Part shown: one piece after another, positions 6,495 to 12,273 of the stretch
Layout: every line of letters starts with the position of its first letter
How positions within the stretch are numbered: the first letter of the stretch is position 1
Source: Candidatus Aminicenantota bacterium
GTDB lineage: Bacteria > Acidobacteriota > Aminicenantia > Aminicenantales > Aminicenantaceae
DNA length: 16,024 nt
NCBI GenBank assembly: GCA_030670375.1
Contig: DAOVBT010000012.1
Coordinates: forward strand, 1 to 16,024
Direction of reading: 5' to 3'
Notes under the pieces: model-generated
What the model was told of the DNA's origin: nothing
The model's input: only the letters and a program-made list of their open reading frames with translations
Database searches by the model: none
Position numbers and translations under genes: made by a program

Positions 6495-7808
6495 TCAGCT
6501 TTTTTTTAAGGTCAACCGCAATGGTGTTCCTAAAAAATCAAACTCTTCGTATAGTTTTTTCAGAAAAAATTTCTCATACGCAGAATCCAAAGAAGCCTGT
6601 GAATGGGCAAACAGGATAAAGGATGGCGGGAGAATTCCCTTCTGCAGCATGTATTTCAACTTGATCTTTTTCCGGTTCCTCGAAACGGGGGGATGCCTTG
6701 TGTTCATCTTTTTTAAAAATTTGTTCAACCGAGGGGTGGGAATTTTTTTTTCTCCATTTGCGAATACTTCCTCAGACAGGTCTAGAATTTTTACGATTCT
6801 CTGGCCTGAAAGCGCGGATATAAACACCAAAGGAGCATAGGATACAAAATCCAACTTTCGATAAATCCTATCATGAAATTCTTTATGAGACTGGGTCTCT
6901 TTCTGAATAAGGTCCCACTTGTTCAGAGCCATAATCAGAGGTTTTCCCGAATCACGCGCAAGATGGGCAATCGCCGTATCCTGACGGGTGGGAAACTCCA
7001 TGGCGTCCAAAATGAGACATACGACATCCGCACGTCCAATATCCTTTTTTGCCTTGACAATTCCTGCTTTTTCCCTTTTGTCCTTGGTTCGGCTTATTTT
7101 CCGTATCCCTGCGGTGTCTACCAGGCAGAATAATTTTTTGTTTCTCCTGATCAGCGTGTCTGTGCTATCGCGTGTGGTCCCTGGAATTTCGCTTACGATC
7201 AGCCTTTTCTCTCCGCTCAACCGATTCACAACAGAAGATTTTCCAACATTTATCCGTCCCACTATGGCTATTTGGAGAGGTTTGGTCTCTGCGTCTGTAT
7301 CGGCTGACGACGGGAGAATATCGATAATACGCTCTTCTAGATAGCCCAAATTCCTCTTATGCTCTGCGGAAATCGGTATTATCTCTTCCTCTCCAAGCCG
7401 GTAAAAATCTCCGATCTGATCCTCTTCCCTTGGGGTATCGATCTTGTTGATTACGACAAAAATCGGTTTATCCATTTTTTTTAATGAAAAAAAGAGCTCC
7501 TCTTCTCCCGGCGTCATCCCCCTTTTTCCATCAAGTACAAAAAGGAGAACATCTGCCATCTGAGAGGCCTCCCATGCTTTCTGCTTAACTTGAGATGAAA
7601 AGGGATCCTCTTGTGAATCAAAAAAACCCCCCGTATCAATCAGGATAAAGCTTTTTTTGGCCAGGCGGCAAAAAGCGGGGATTTGATCTCTCGTCATTCC
7701 AGGCAATGAATGAACAAGGGCTCTTTTCTGTTTTAATAGGCGATTGAAAAGGGTGGATTTTCCCACATTGGGAAACCCGATAATGGCTACATTGATCGGC
7801 TTTTTCAT
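6495..7808 (-). CDS. der: Ribosome biogenesis GTPase Der (EngA)
   Basis: Der has two tandem GTPase domains and a C-terminal KH-like domain and is needed for 50S subunit maturation. The first domain has GFPNVGKS (11-18), the switch threonine in GMTRD (37-41), DTGG (58-61) and NKID (121-124). The second has GRINVGKS (184-191), PGTTRDS (209-215), DTAG (231-234) and NKWD (296-299). The KH-like end runs from about 350 and includes TPRLNKFLKK, the HPPVSRNRKKIKLKYMLQ stretch and the terminal GTPLRLTLKKS. Length (437) and order match the family. The ATG at 7808 has GGGGAG upstream with 9 bases between. It follows the GerMN gene by 39 bases and probably shares its transcript. Confidence 0.97.
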   Translation of the reverse strand: MKKPINVAIIGFPNVGKSTLFNRLLKQKRALVHSLPGMTRDQIPAFCRLAKKSFILIDTGGFFDSQEDPFSSQVKQKAWEASQMADVLLFVLDGKRGMTPGEEELFFSLKKMDKPIFVVINKIDTPREEDQIGDFYRLGEEEIIPISAEHKRNLGYLEERIIDILPSSADTDAETKPLQIAIVGRINVGKSSVVNRLSGEKRLIVSEIPGTTRDSTDTLIRRNKKLFCLVDTAGIRKISRTKDKREKAGIVKAKKDIGRADVVCLILDAMEFPTRQDTAIAHLARDSGKPLIMALNKWDLIQKETQSHKEFHDRIYRKLDFVSYAPLVFISALSGQRIVKILDLSEEVFANGEKKIPTPRLNKFLKKMNTRHPPVSRNRKKIKLKYMLQKGILPPSFILFAHSQASLDSAYEKFFLKKLYEEFDFLGTPLRLTLKKS

Positions 7809-7847
7809 GGGATTATGCTCCCCATCTTTGTGACAGGAATTCGGATT

Positions 7848-8426
7848 TTATTTGGCGACAATATCATATATCGGCTGGAAAGGGCTGGTCAGGTCGATGT
7901 GTCCTCCCAAGGTCTTTTTTTCTCCCCCATCGATGAGGATAAACACCTTTTTAATCGGTTTTATGTTATACGAAAGAGAATTCACAATGGAATAGATTGC
8001 GGACATCTCAGCCGAAGAACCGGAAAGATGTTTGTCCATGATCTCTCGCGAAAAATCCACATAGGCCACACCCTCCTTGGTGATATAAAGCTCCCTGAGC
8101 CTTGTTTCGGGAGGAATCGGAGAAAGGAATCCTCGTTGGGATCCATTGAGGAGCTCCGAGATAACTCTCTTGGCTTGCAGCGCGAGAGATGATTCCGGGA
8201 TTATTTCTCTCGCTTCACGATGCAAAAGGCTATCATGTTCTGAGGGGAAAAACAGGATTATAGTCAAGGATTCAATTTGCTCTTCCGATTCGGATTCACT
8301 CTGGGAGGCAGAGATAAATTGAGTCGGCTTTGGCTTTGCGGTTCCTCCCAGATTTAAATAAATAATAACGAGAACGACAAGAAATAAAAGTAGAGCAGCA
8401 AGGATCACAAGTTTTTTTTTGTCCAT
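7848..8426 (-). CDS. Membrane-anchored GerMN-domain protein
   Basis: This 192-residue protein has one N-terminal membrane segment (KLVILAALLLFLVVLVIIYL, about 5-24), a Ser/Glu-rich linker (40-50) and an extracytoplasmic GerMN domain. The domain features seen are ESLTIILFFPSEHDSLLHREAREI, the helix with QAKRVISELLNGSQRGFLSPIPPETRLRELYI, then GVAYVDFSREIMDK, the helix with AIYSIVNSLSYNI, and KKVFILIDGG near the end. GerMN was named from the spore germination protein GerM, but it is widespread in non-sporulating bacteria, often beside cell-wall amidases, where its exact role is unclear. The gene starts 11 bases after the amidase stop and has no clear Shine-Dalgarno site, so translation is probably coupled to the amidase. 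A shared role in peptidoglycan turnover is an inference. Confidence 0.85.
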   Translation of the reverse strand: MDKKKLVILAALLLFLVVLVIIYLNLGGTAKPKPTQFISASQSESESEEQIESLTIILFFPSEHDSLLHREAREIIPESSLALQAKRVISELLNGSQRGFLSPIPPETRLRELYITKEGVAYVDFSREIMDKHLSGSSAEMSAIYSIVNSLSYNIKPIKKVFILIDGGEKKTLGGHIDLTSPFQPIYDIVAK

Positions 8427-8437
8427 TTGTGATTTTA

Positions 8438-9574
8438 TCAGTGAGAATTTTCTCGAAGAAATTTAGCCAAACCCTCGTAGATAGCTTCGGCTATCTTGCG
8501 TTGATATTCTTCTGTTAACAGTTTTCTTTCTTCTTGAGGATTCGAGAGGAATGCCACCTCGATCAGCACGGCAGGACAGGCAACTCCGGTTAAAACTTTA
8601 AATGGTGCTTGTTTGATCCCTCTGTTTCTCGTTCCCCACAATAGATTGAGTTCGCTCTGTATATCCTCGGCCAGCTGGCTGCTCTGTTTGAGATAAGCAG
8701 TCTGAGCCATGTCCCAAAGAATCATTTTGATCAAATCTTCATCTTCAGCTTGTATGTTATTTTCCAGTTCTTTCGAATTGTTTTCCATGAACGCCAACCG
8801 TCTGGATTCCTCATCGGTGGCATCTTTGCTGAGGAAATAGGTCTCCGGACCAGCCGCCCCTTTCCTGTAGGACCCGTTAACATGCACGCTGATAAAAACA
8901 GTGGCTTTGTTGTTGTTAGCAATGGCCGACCGGTCTTCGAGTGAAACATCCACATCTCGATCTCTTGTGAGAACGACATTAGAGGCCCTCGTTTGTCTAA
9001 CAATCTCTGCCAGTTTCATTCCGATAGCAAGGGTGAGATCCTTCTCCAGAGTCCCAAACTTTCCCTTTGCTCCAGCCTCTAATCCTCCATGACCAGGATC
9101 TATCACTATGCATTCTGGATCTGCAGTTTGAGGATTTGTCCCACTCCGATTCGTTTCGGCGATCGGTGGATCCTGCCCCTTATTGGGATGGATATCGATA
9201 ATCAATCTGGGAGGATTTTGCACCTTAAAAGAGTCGAGGGAAAAATTTTCGTGCTCCGTTTTGATGGTTAATGTGTAGGATCCGCTTCCCTGCGACCACC
9301 CCACAGATTTGATAAACCGGCTCCGGAATGATTCTCTTTGGATCCGGAATGGGGTATTGGCTCTGATTTTCACAAAAACAAAGGTGTCATTTTGCTCGAT
9401 GCTCGAACTCAACGGCTGGGACGACTGGATGGTCACACGGCTGTAATTGTCATAATCCTGTGCAGATATTCTTAGGACGGGTTGGCTTTGGGGAGCACTA
9501 AAAACGTTTAAAAACAGAAAAACAAGGGAAAAAGCCAGTGCCAATTTGGGGATTCCTCTTCTGAGCTTGTACAA
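8438..9574 (-). CDS. Secreted N-acetylmuramoyl-L-alanine amidase with AMIN domain
   Basis: This protein cleaves the amide bond between MurNAc and the stem peptide of peptidoglycan. An N-terminal signal peptide (YKLRRGIPKLALAFSLVFLF) is followed by an AMIN-like beta domain (about residues 32-130) that targets such enzymes to the wall or divisome, then a Ser/Pro linker, then the Amidase_3 catalytic domain (about 156-375). Zinc ligands in TTG-start numbering are His162 in DPGHGG, Glu177 in LEKD and His231 in ISVHVN; the catalytic glutamate is Glu339 in LIEVAFLSN. The frame stays open to an ATG at 9637, but that start lies in the tmRNA gene and would translate its T-arm, so it is rejected. TTG at 9574 gives a normal signal peptide with a weak AGAG site; GTG at 9595 is the alternative. 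The gene follows ssrA with no visible terminator. Confidence 0.9.
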   Translation of the reverse strand: MYKLRRGIPKLALAFSLVFLFLNVFSAPQSQPVLRISAQDYDNYSRVTIQSSQPLSSSIEQNDTFVFVKIRANTPFRIQRESFRSRFIKSVGWSQGSGSYTLTIKTEHENFSLDSFKVQNPPRLIIDIHPNKGQDPPIAETNRSGTNPQTADPECIVIDPGHGGLEAGAKGKFGTLEKDLTLAIGMKLAEIVRQTRASNVVLTRDRDVDVSLEDRSAIANNNKATVFISVHVNGSYRKGAAGPETYFLSKDATDEESRRLAFMENNSKELENNIQAEDEDLIKMILWDMAQTAYLKQSSQLAEDIQSELNLLWGTRNRGIKQAPFKVLTGVACPAVLIEVAFLSNPQEERKLLTEEYQRKIAEAIYEGLAKFLRENSH

Positions 9575-9600
9575 TTTTTCTCTATCGTTTATCACTATTT

Positions 9601-9947
9601 TGGAGGCGGCGGGAATCGAACCCGCGTCCGAAGACATTCAACGAAAGGCCTCTACATGTTTATCTTCTTCTTGTTTCTCATTCTGCGGCTTAAGAAGAAG
9701 AAGAAAACCACAGAACCAGCCCTGATGTTGTTTCGCTCCGCAGGCTCAGGACAGGCCTGGTTCGCTATCCTGCTCATCGACGCCTCTCAAGCACCGCAGG
9801 AGAATGCAAGAGAAACGGCTTGCCTACAATTTAGGCAGCAATTGGCAGTTGTTCTGCACTTAATTCGGTCCACCTTTTTAACGAGGTGGGTGGGGCCTCG
9901 ACATGCAGCCTTTGCCTCACTATCTCCGTCGAATCCAGTTCGCCCCC
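9601..9947 (-). ncRNA. ssrA: tmRNA (one-piece), encoded tag AEQLPIAA
   Basis: This rescues stalled ribosomes by trans-translation with SmpB. On the minus strand the 5' end reads GGGGGCGAACTGGATTCGACG, the classic tmRNA opening. The 3' end has a T-arm (GGTTCGATTCC inside a GCGGG/CCCGC stem) and CGCCTCC pairing with the 5' GGGGGCG to form a 7-bp acceptor stem with one G-U pair. The discriminator is A (9601), and CCA is not encoded. PK1 is visible: 9896-9900 with 9882-9886, and 9889-9893 with 9870-9874. PK4 is visible: 9708-9715 with 9681-9688, and the CTTCTTCTT/AAGAAGAAG stem. The resume codon is GCA at 9855-9857, reading A-E-Q-L-P-I-A-A then TAA (9831-9833) at the base of a TGCCTA/TAGGCA hairpin. 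Length is about 347 bases, within the usual range. Confidence 0.97.
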
Positions 9948-9967
9948 AAACTCATCTCCAGATTAAA

Positions 9968-9997
9968 ATTATAAAGAATTCCGTCGATTCTTGTCAA
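9968..9997 (-). promoter_or_regulatory. Consensus sigma70-type promoter of ssrA
   Basis: On the minus strand there is a perfect TTGACA (9992-9997), an 18-base spacer and a perfect TATAAT (9968-9973). Transcription should start near 9961, about 14 bases before the mature tmRNA 5' end. This is the strongest promoter match in the window, as expected for an abundant RNA. It sits just after the stop codon of the cation transporter gene. Confidence 0.88.
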
Positions 9998-10004
9998 CAC
10001 GCCT

Positions 10005-10604
10005 TCACTCTTTTGATTCTAGCCAGGCTTCCCTTCCTTCGCGAAATAGGAAAACGACGATGATCAAACCGACTATCGGATCGGCCTGCCAGAATCCCCA
10101 CACATAATTCGATCCCAAACCCAACAACAGCGCAACAGACATAAAAAAGCAGGCCAATGTTTCCTTGGAATCCGCAATCAAGGCCTGGCTCTGAATTTGC
10201 TTCCCAACATTAAATTTCAGCCAAGCCAAAATCGGCATGATCCCAAGAGAAACGACCGCAATGATTATTCCGGCTAAGGAGGGATCCGGAATTTCTTTTG
10301 CAATTAATTTTTTCACAGATTGGAAAAGGACATACAATCCTAGAATCAAGAAGGTCAGAGCCACAAATTTAGTGGCTTTTTTTTCGACCGCTTCTTCCTT
10401 TTCCTCAGAAATCTTCCCATGCTTACGAAGACGCCAGATTAAAACCAAACCCGAAAGCGACTCCACCACGCTGTCTAATCCAAACCCAATCAAAGCGATG
10501 CTGTTGGCGATGTAACCGAAAACGATCGAAACAACCGCTTCGACTACATTATATCCAACTGTAAAGTACTCGAGGAATAAGCCCTTTTTATATAATTTCT
10601 CCAT
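10005..10604 (-). CDS. CDF-like cation transporter, membrane domain only
   Basis: This protein of about 199 residues has six predicted membrane helices and resembles the transmembrane part of cation diffusion facilitator or TMEM163-like transporters, which export divalent metals such as zinc by proton exchange. Helix 2 carries NSIALIGFGLDSVVESLSG, where D44 and E48 (ATG numbering) occupy the usual metal-site region, and the fifth helix region starts with ADSKETLACF. The final helix has ADPIVGLIIVVFLF. The C-terminal cytoplasmic metal-sensing domain of classical CDF proteins is missing: the protein stops right after the last helix. A TTG at 10610 is an alternative start, with GGTGGA upstream. 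It lies 34 bases downstream of the His-rich EamA gene, so the two probably form one operon with a metal-related role. The ion is not known. Confidence 0.8.
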   Translation of the reverse strand: MEKLYKKGLFLEYFTVGYNVVEAVVSIVFGYIANSIALIGFGLDSVVESLSGLVLIWRLRKHGKISEEKEEAVEKKATKFVALTFLILGLYVLFQSVKKLIAKEIPDPSLAGIIIAVVSLGIMPILAWLKFNVGKQIQSQALIADSKETLACFFMSVALLLGLGSNYVWGFWQADPIVGLIIVVFLFREGREAWLESKE

Positions 10605-10638
10605 GCTCAATTATTCCACCATCATCGAGGCATTCCGG

Positions 10639-11712
10639 TCAACCTTCGTTTTGTTCCTTATCTGATTTTTTTCCATTCCCTTCAGAATGATCATGCCGAT
10701 GATGAAGGTCAGGAAAATGCGAATGGGCATGATGGAGTTTTTTATGTTTATGGGGATGGACATGCCCTCCGGAAACAGGGGGAACATGTTCATGAGTATG
10801 GTGAAAATCATCATGACGGTGCCAATGGATGTGTTCACTATCGGTGTGTCCATGCCCATGAGAATGTTTGTGAAGAATCAGGGATACGATCGAAATGGCC
10901 AAAATCAGAGCAGCAACAACCTGAAACCAGGAAAGTTGTTCGGAAAGCAAAAACACAGAGAAAAATGCACCAAAAAACGGAGCGCTGGAAAACAAGATCT
11001 GGCTCCTGGTCGCACCCAAACAATGGGCCGCAGTGATATAAAGCACTATGCTTAAGCCATAACAAAAAACACCAACAATAAGAGCCCCGGCAAAGATCTT
11101 GAATTCGGGAAAGCTCGGCGCGAGAAAAATCCCGATGACGCCATTTATGGAACCAGCAATCAATCCTTTCAAAAAAGTCATCTGCGTGGGCGTTATAGCG
11201 TCTATGAGAGCCGTGTAATGATTATCCAGTCCCCAACAAACACAAGCAGCTGTCACAAATAACGCAGCCAGAAGTCCCGATTGTCCCTCATGAACGGTTA
11301 TCAAAACGCCTGCAAGTATGGCTCCTCCAACACTGAACCAACCTCGAAGATCCAGATGATCCTTAAAAAACAACCACCCGAGTACAGCTGTGGCCACCAA
11401 CTCCAGATTCAACCAAAGGGAGACGGATGCTGCATTGGCGATCTTAAGACCCAGGAGCAGAAAGACTGGCCCGAGAATCCCTCCGAATAGAATGGAGCCA
11501 AAAATTCTCCAAATATTCCTCTCATCTATACGATGGATTTTCGCTCGTTTCCGGGAAAACGTGAAAGGCAAAAGACCAACAGCCGCCCCCAAGTAGAGGA
11601 GTCCAGCCAGTAGAAAATAATTGAGGTCGGCAAGAAGAAGCTTGCTGAGAGGGGCCGCCATGCCAAAAAGCATCGCCGACAAGACTGCCATCAAAACGGA
11701 AAATTTCCTCAT
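10639..11712 (-). CDS. EamA/DMT-family permease with histidine-rich C-terminal tail
   Basis: This 357-residue member of the drug/metabolite transporter superfamily has two EamA halves with ten predicted helices. The first half runs from FSVLMAVLSAMLFGMAAPLSKLLL to GVLITV (about residue 138), the second from LLAALFVTAACVCWGLDNHY to ISIVSLILH (about 280). After the last helix comes a soluble tail. Residues 281-342 contain 25 histidines, with HSHGHGHT, HWHRHDD, HVHPHKHKK and a FPDLHHRHDH segment. Such tails are typical of proteins that bind zinc, nickel or cobalt, so metal transport or sensing is likely; the ion and direction are not shown. No clear Shine-Dalgarno site precedes the ATG at 11712. 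A 5-bp inverted repeat (TTCCA-CA-TGGAA, 11745-11756) lies in the upstream region. A CDF-like gene follows, and a ribbon-helix-helix gene is divergent. Confidence 0.86.
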   Translation of the reverse strand: MRKFSVLMAVLSAMLFGMAAPLSKLLLADLNYFLLAGLLYLGAAVGLLPFTFSRKRAKIHRIDERNIWRIFGSILFGGILGPVFLLLGLKIANAASVSLWLNLELVATAVLGWLFFKDHLDLRGWFSVGGAILAGVLITVHEGQSGLLAALFVTAACVCWGLDNHYTALIDAITPTQMTFLKGLIAGSINGVIGIFLAPSFPEFKIFAGALIVGVFCYGLSIVLYITAAHCLGATRSQILFSSAPFFGAFFSVFLLSEQLSWFQVVAALILAISIVSLILHKHSHGHGHTDSEHIHWHRHDDFHHTHEHVPPVSGGHVHPHKHKKLHHAHSHFPDLHHRHDHSEGNGKKSDKEQNEG

Positions 11713-11792
11713 GCGGTATAAATATATATTTAAACGACATATCTTTCCACATGGAATTTTGCCGAGGCCTGACTTAAAAACGCCATGATAGT

Positions 11793-11807
11793 ATTAGTCC
11801 TACTAAT
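11793..11807. promoter_or_regulatory. Short inverted repeat in the divergent intergenic region
   Basis: ATTAGT (11793-11798) and ACTAAT (11802-11807) form a 6-bp inverted repeat with a 3-base spacer. It lies between the divergent EamA and ribbon-helix-helix genes, just upstream of the candidate promoter at 11818-11846. Its size suits an operator, but there is no direct evidence. Confidence 0.35.
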
Positions 11808-11817
11808 TCTTACACTA

Positions 11818-11846
11818 TTTACAAAACATATAATTCGTGTTATTTT
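11818..11846 (+). promoter_or_regulatory. Candidate promoter of the ribbon-helix-helix gene
   Basis: TTTACA (11818-11823), a 17-base spacer and TATTTT (11841-11846) resemble the rplM operon promoter. Transcription would start near 11853 and include the hairpin at 11884-11935 in the leader. The region is AT-rich, so chance matches are possible. Confidence 0.5.
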
Positions 11847-11883
11847 AATTGCGCAGCAATACAAATTCCGCTATCATTTGCTA

Positions 11884-11935
11884 AACCTGAGCCATGCATA
11901 AAAACACCGATGTTTTTTTATGAATAGTTCAGGTT
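11884..11935 (+). promoter_or_regulatory. Leader hairpin ending at the ribosome binding site
   Basis: AACCTGA (11884-11890) pairs with TCAGGTT (11929-11935). An inner stem pairs CATAAAAACA (11897-11906) with 11911-11922, leaving a two-base bulge and a CCGA loop. The strong site AAAGGAGG (11936-11943) follows with no gap. The right arm contains TATGAATAGTTCAG, nearly the same as the motif in the pyrH-frr repeat. It may be a leader structure or operator controlling the downstream regulator, or a small palindromic repeat. Confidence 0.6.
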
Positions 11936-11947
11936 AAAGGAGGAACC

Positions 11948-12262
11948 GTGTTAAAAAGATATCAGGTTCTCATCCCTGATTGGCTCGAAGAATATATCAA
12001 ATTGGGGGTAAAAAAATACGGGTTGAGTTTTTCCGAAATGATCCGATTGGAAATTTGCCAAGCTGTGATCGCCTATATATGCGAACGCTATCCCGAATAC
12101 AAATCGAGCTACACGATGAAAGATTTTCTGAAAGGTGTCAGCCGGTTCGAAAAAGGAAAAATGAATCCAGAAGACCTGGACAGAATCATATCCACAATCT
12201 ATTTCGAAGCACGCAAGGCGATCGAATACCGCTTTTCAAAGGAGAACATCGCGAAAAAATAA
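11948..12262 (+). CDS. Small ribbon-helix-helix-like DNA-binding protein (GTG start)
   Basis: This 104-residue protein starts at GTG 11948 behind AAAGGAGG. The N-terminal ~45 residues fit a ribbon-helix-helix fold: a short beta strand RYQVLIP (4-10), helix 1 DWLEEYIKLGVKKYG (11-25), a SFSEM turn (27-31) and helix 2 SEMIRLEICQAVIAYI (29-44). This is the pattern of CopG/MetJ/Arc-type repressors, which bind operators as dimers. The C-terminal ~55 residues (YPEYKSSYTMKDFLKGVSRFEKGKMNPEDLDRIISTIYFEARKAIEYRFSKEN) are helical and unrecognised; they could mediate oligomerisation or ligand sensing. No toxin gene is adjacent, so an antitoxin role is not supported. The gene is divergent from the metal-related EamA gene and has a hairpin in its leader, so autoregulation or control of that operon is plausible but not proven. 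Confidence 0.7.
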   Translation: MLKRYQVLIPDWLEEYIKLGVKKYGLSFSEMIRLEICQAVIAYICERYPEYKSSYTMKDFLKGVSRFEKGKMNPEDLDRIISTIYFEARKAIEYRFSKENIAKK

Positions 12263-12273
12263 GCGCGCAGAAT

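Noticed and set aside
9575..9637. N-terminal extension of the amidase to ATG 9637
   Set aside because: The extension is the translated 3' end of tmRNA (T-arm and acceptor stem), and the signal peptide begins further downstream.
9739..9765. GGCCTGTCCTGAGCC segment within ssrA that looks like a short dispersed repeat
   Set aside because: It lies in the pseudoknot region of a tmRNA of normal total length, so ordinary RNA structure explains it better than an insertion.
9656..10063. A 135-codon open frame on the plus strand across ssrA and its promoter
   Set aside because: It lies opposite the tmRNA gene, has no ribosome binding site and encodes a sequence explained by RNA secondary-structure repeats.
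10687..11055. Methionine-rich open frame on the plus strand
   Set aside because: It is the antisense of the His codons (CAT) in the EamA tail; the ATG-rich composition is a by-product and not a real gene.
11948..12262. Antitoxin of a toxin-antitoxin pair
   Set aside because: No toxin-like small gene is adjacent; the neighbours are a transporter and a NEW3 protein.
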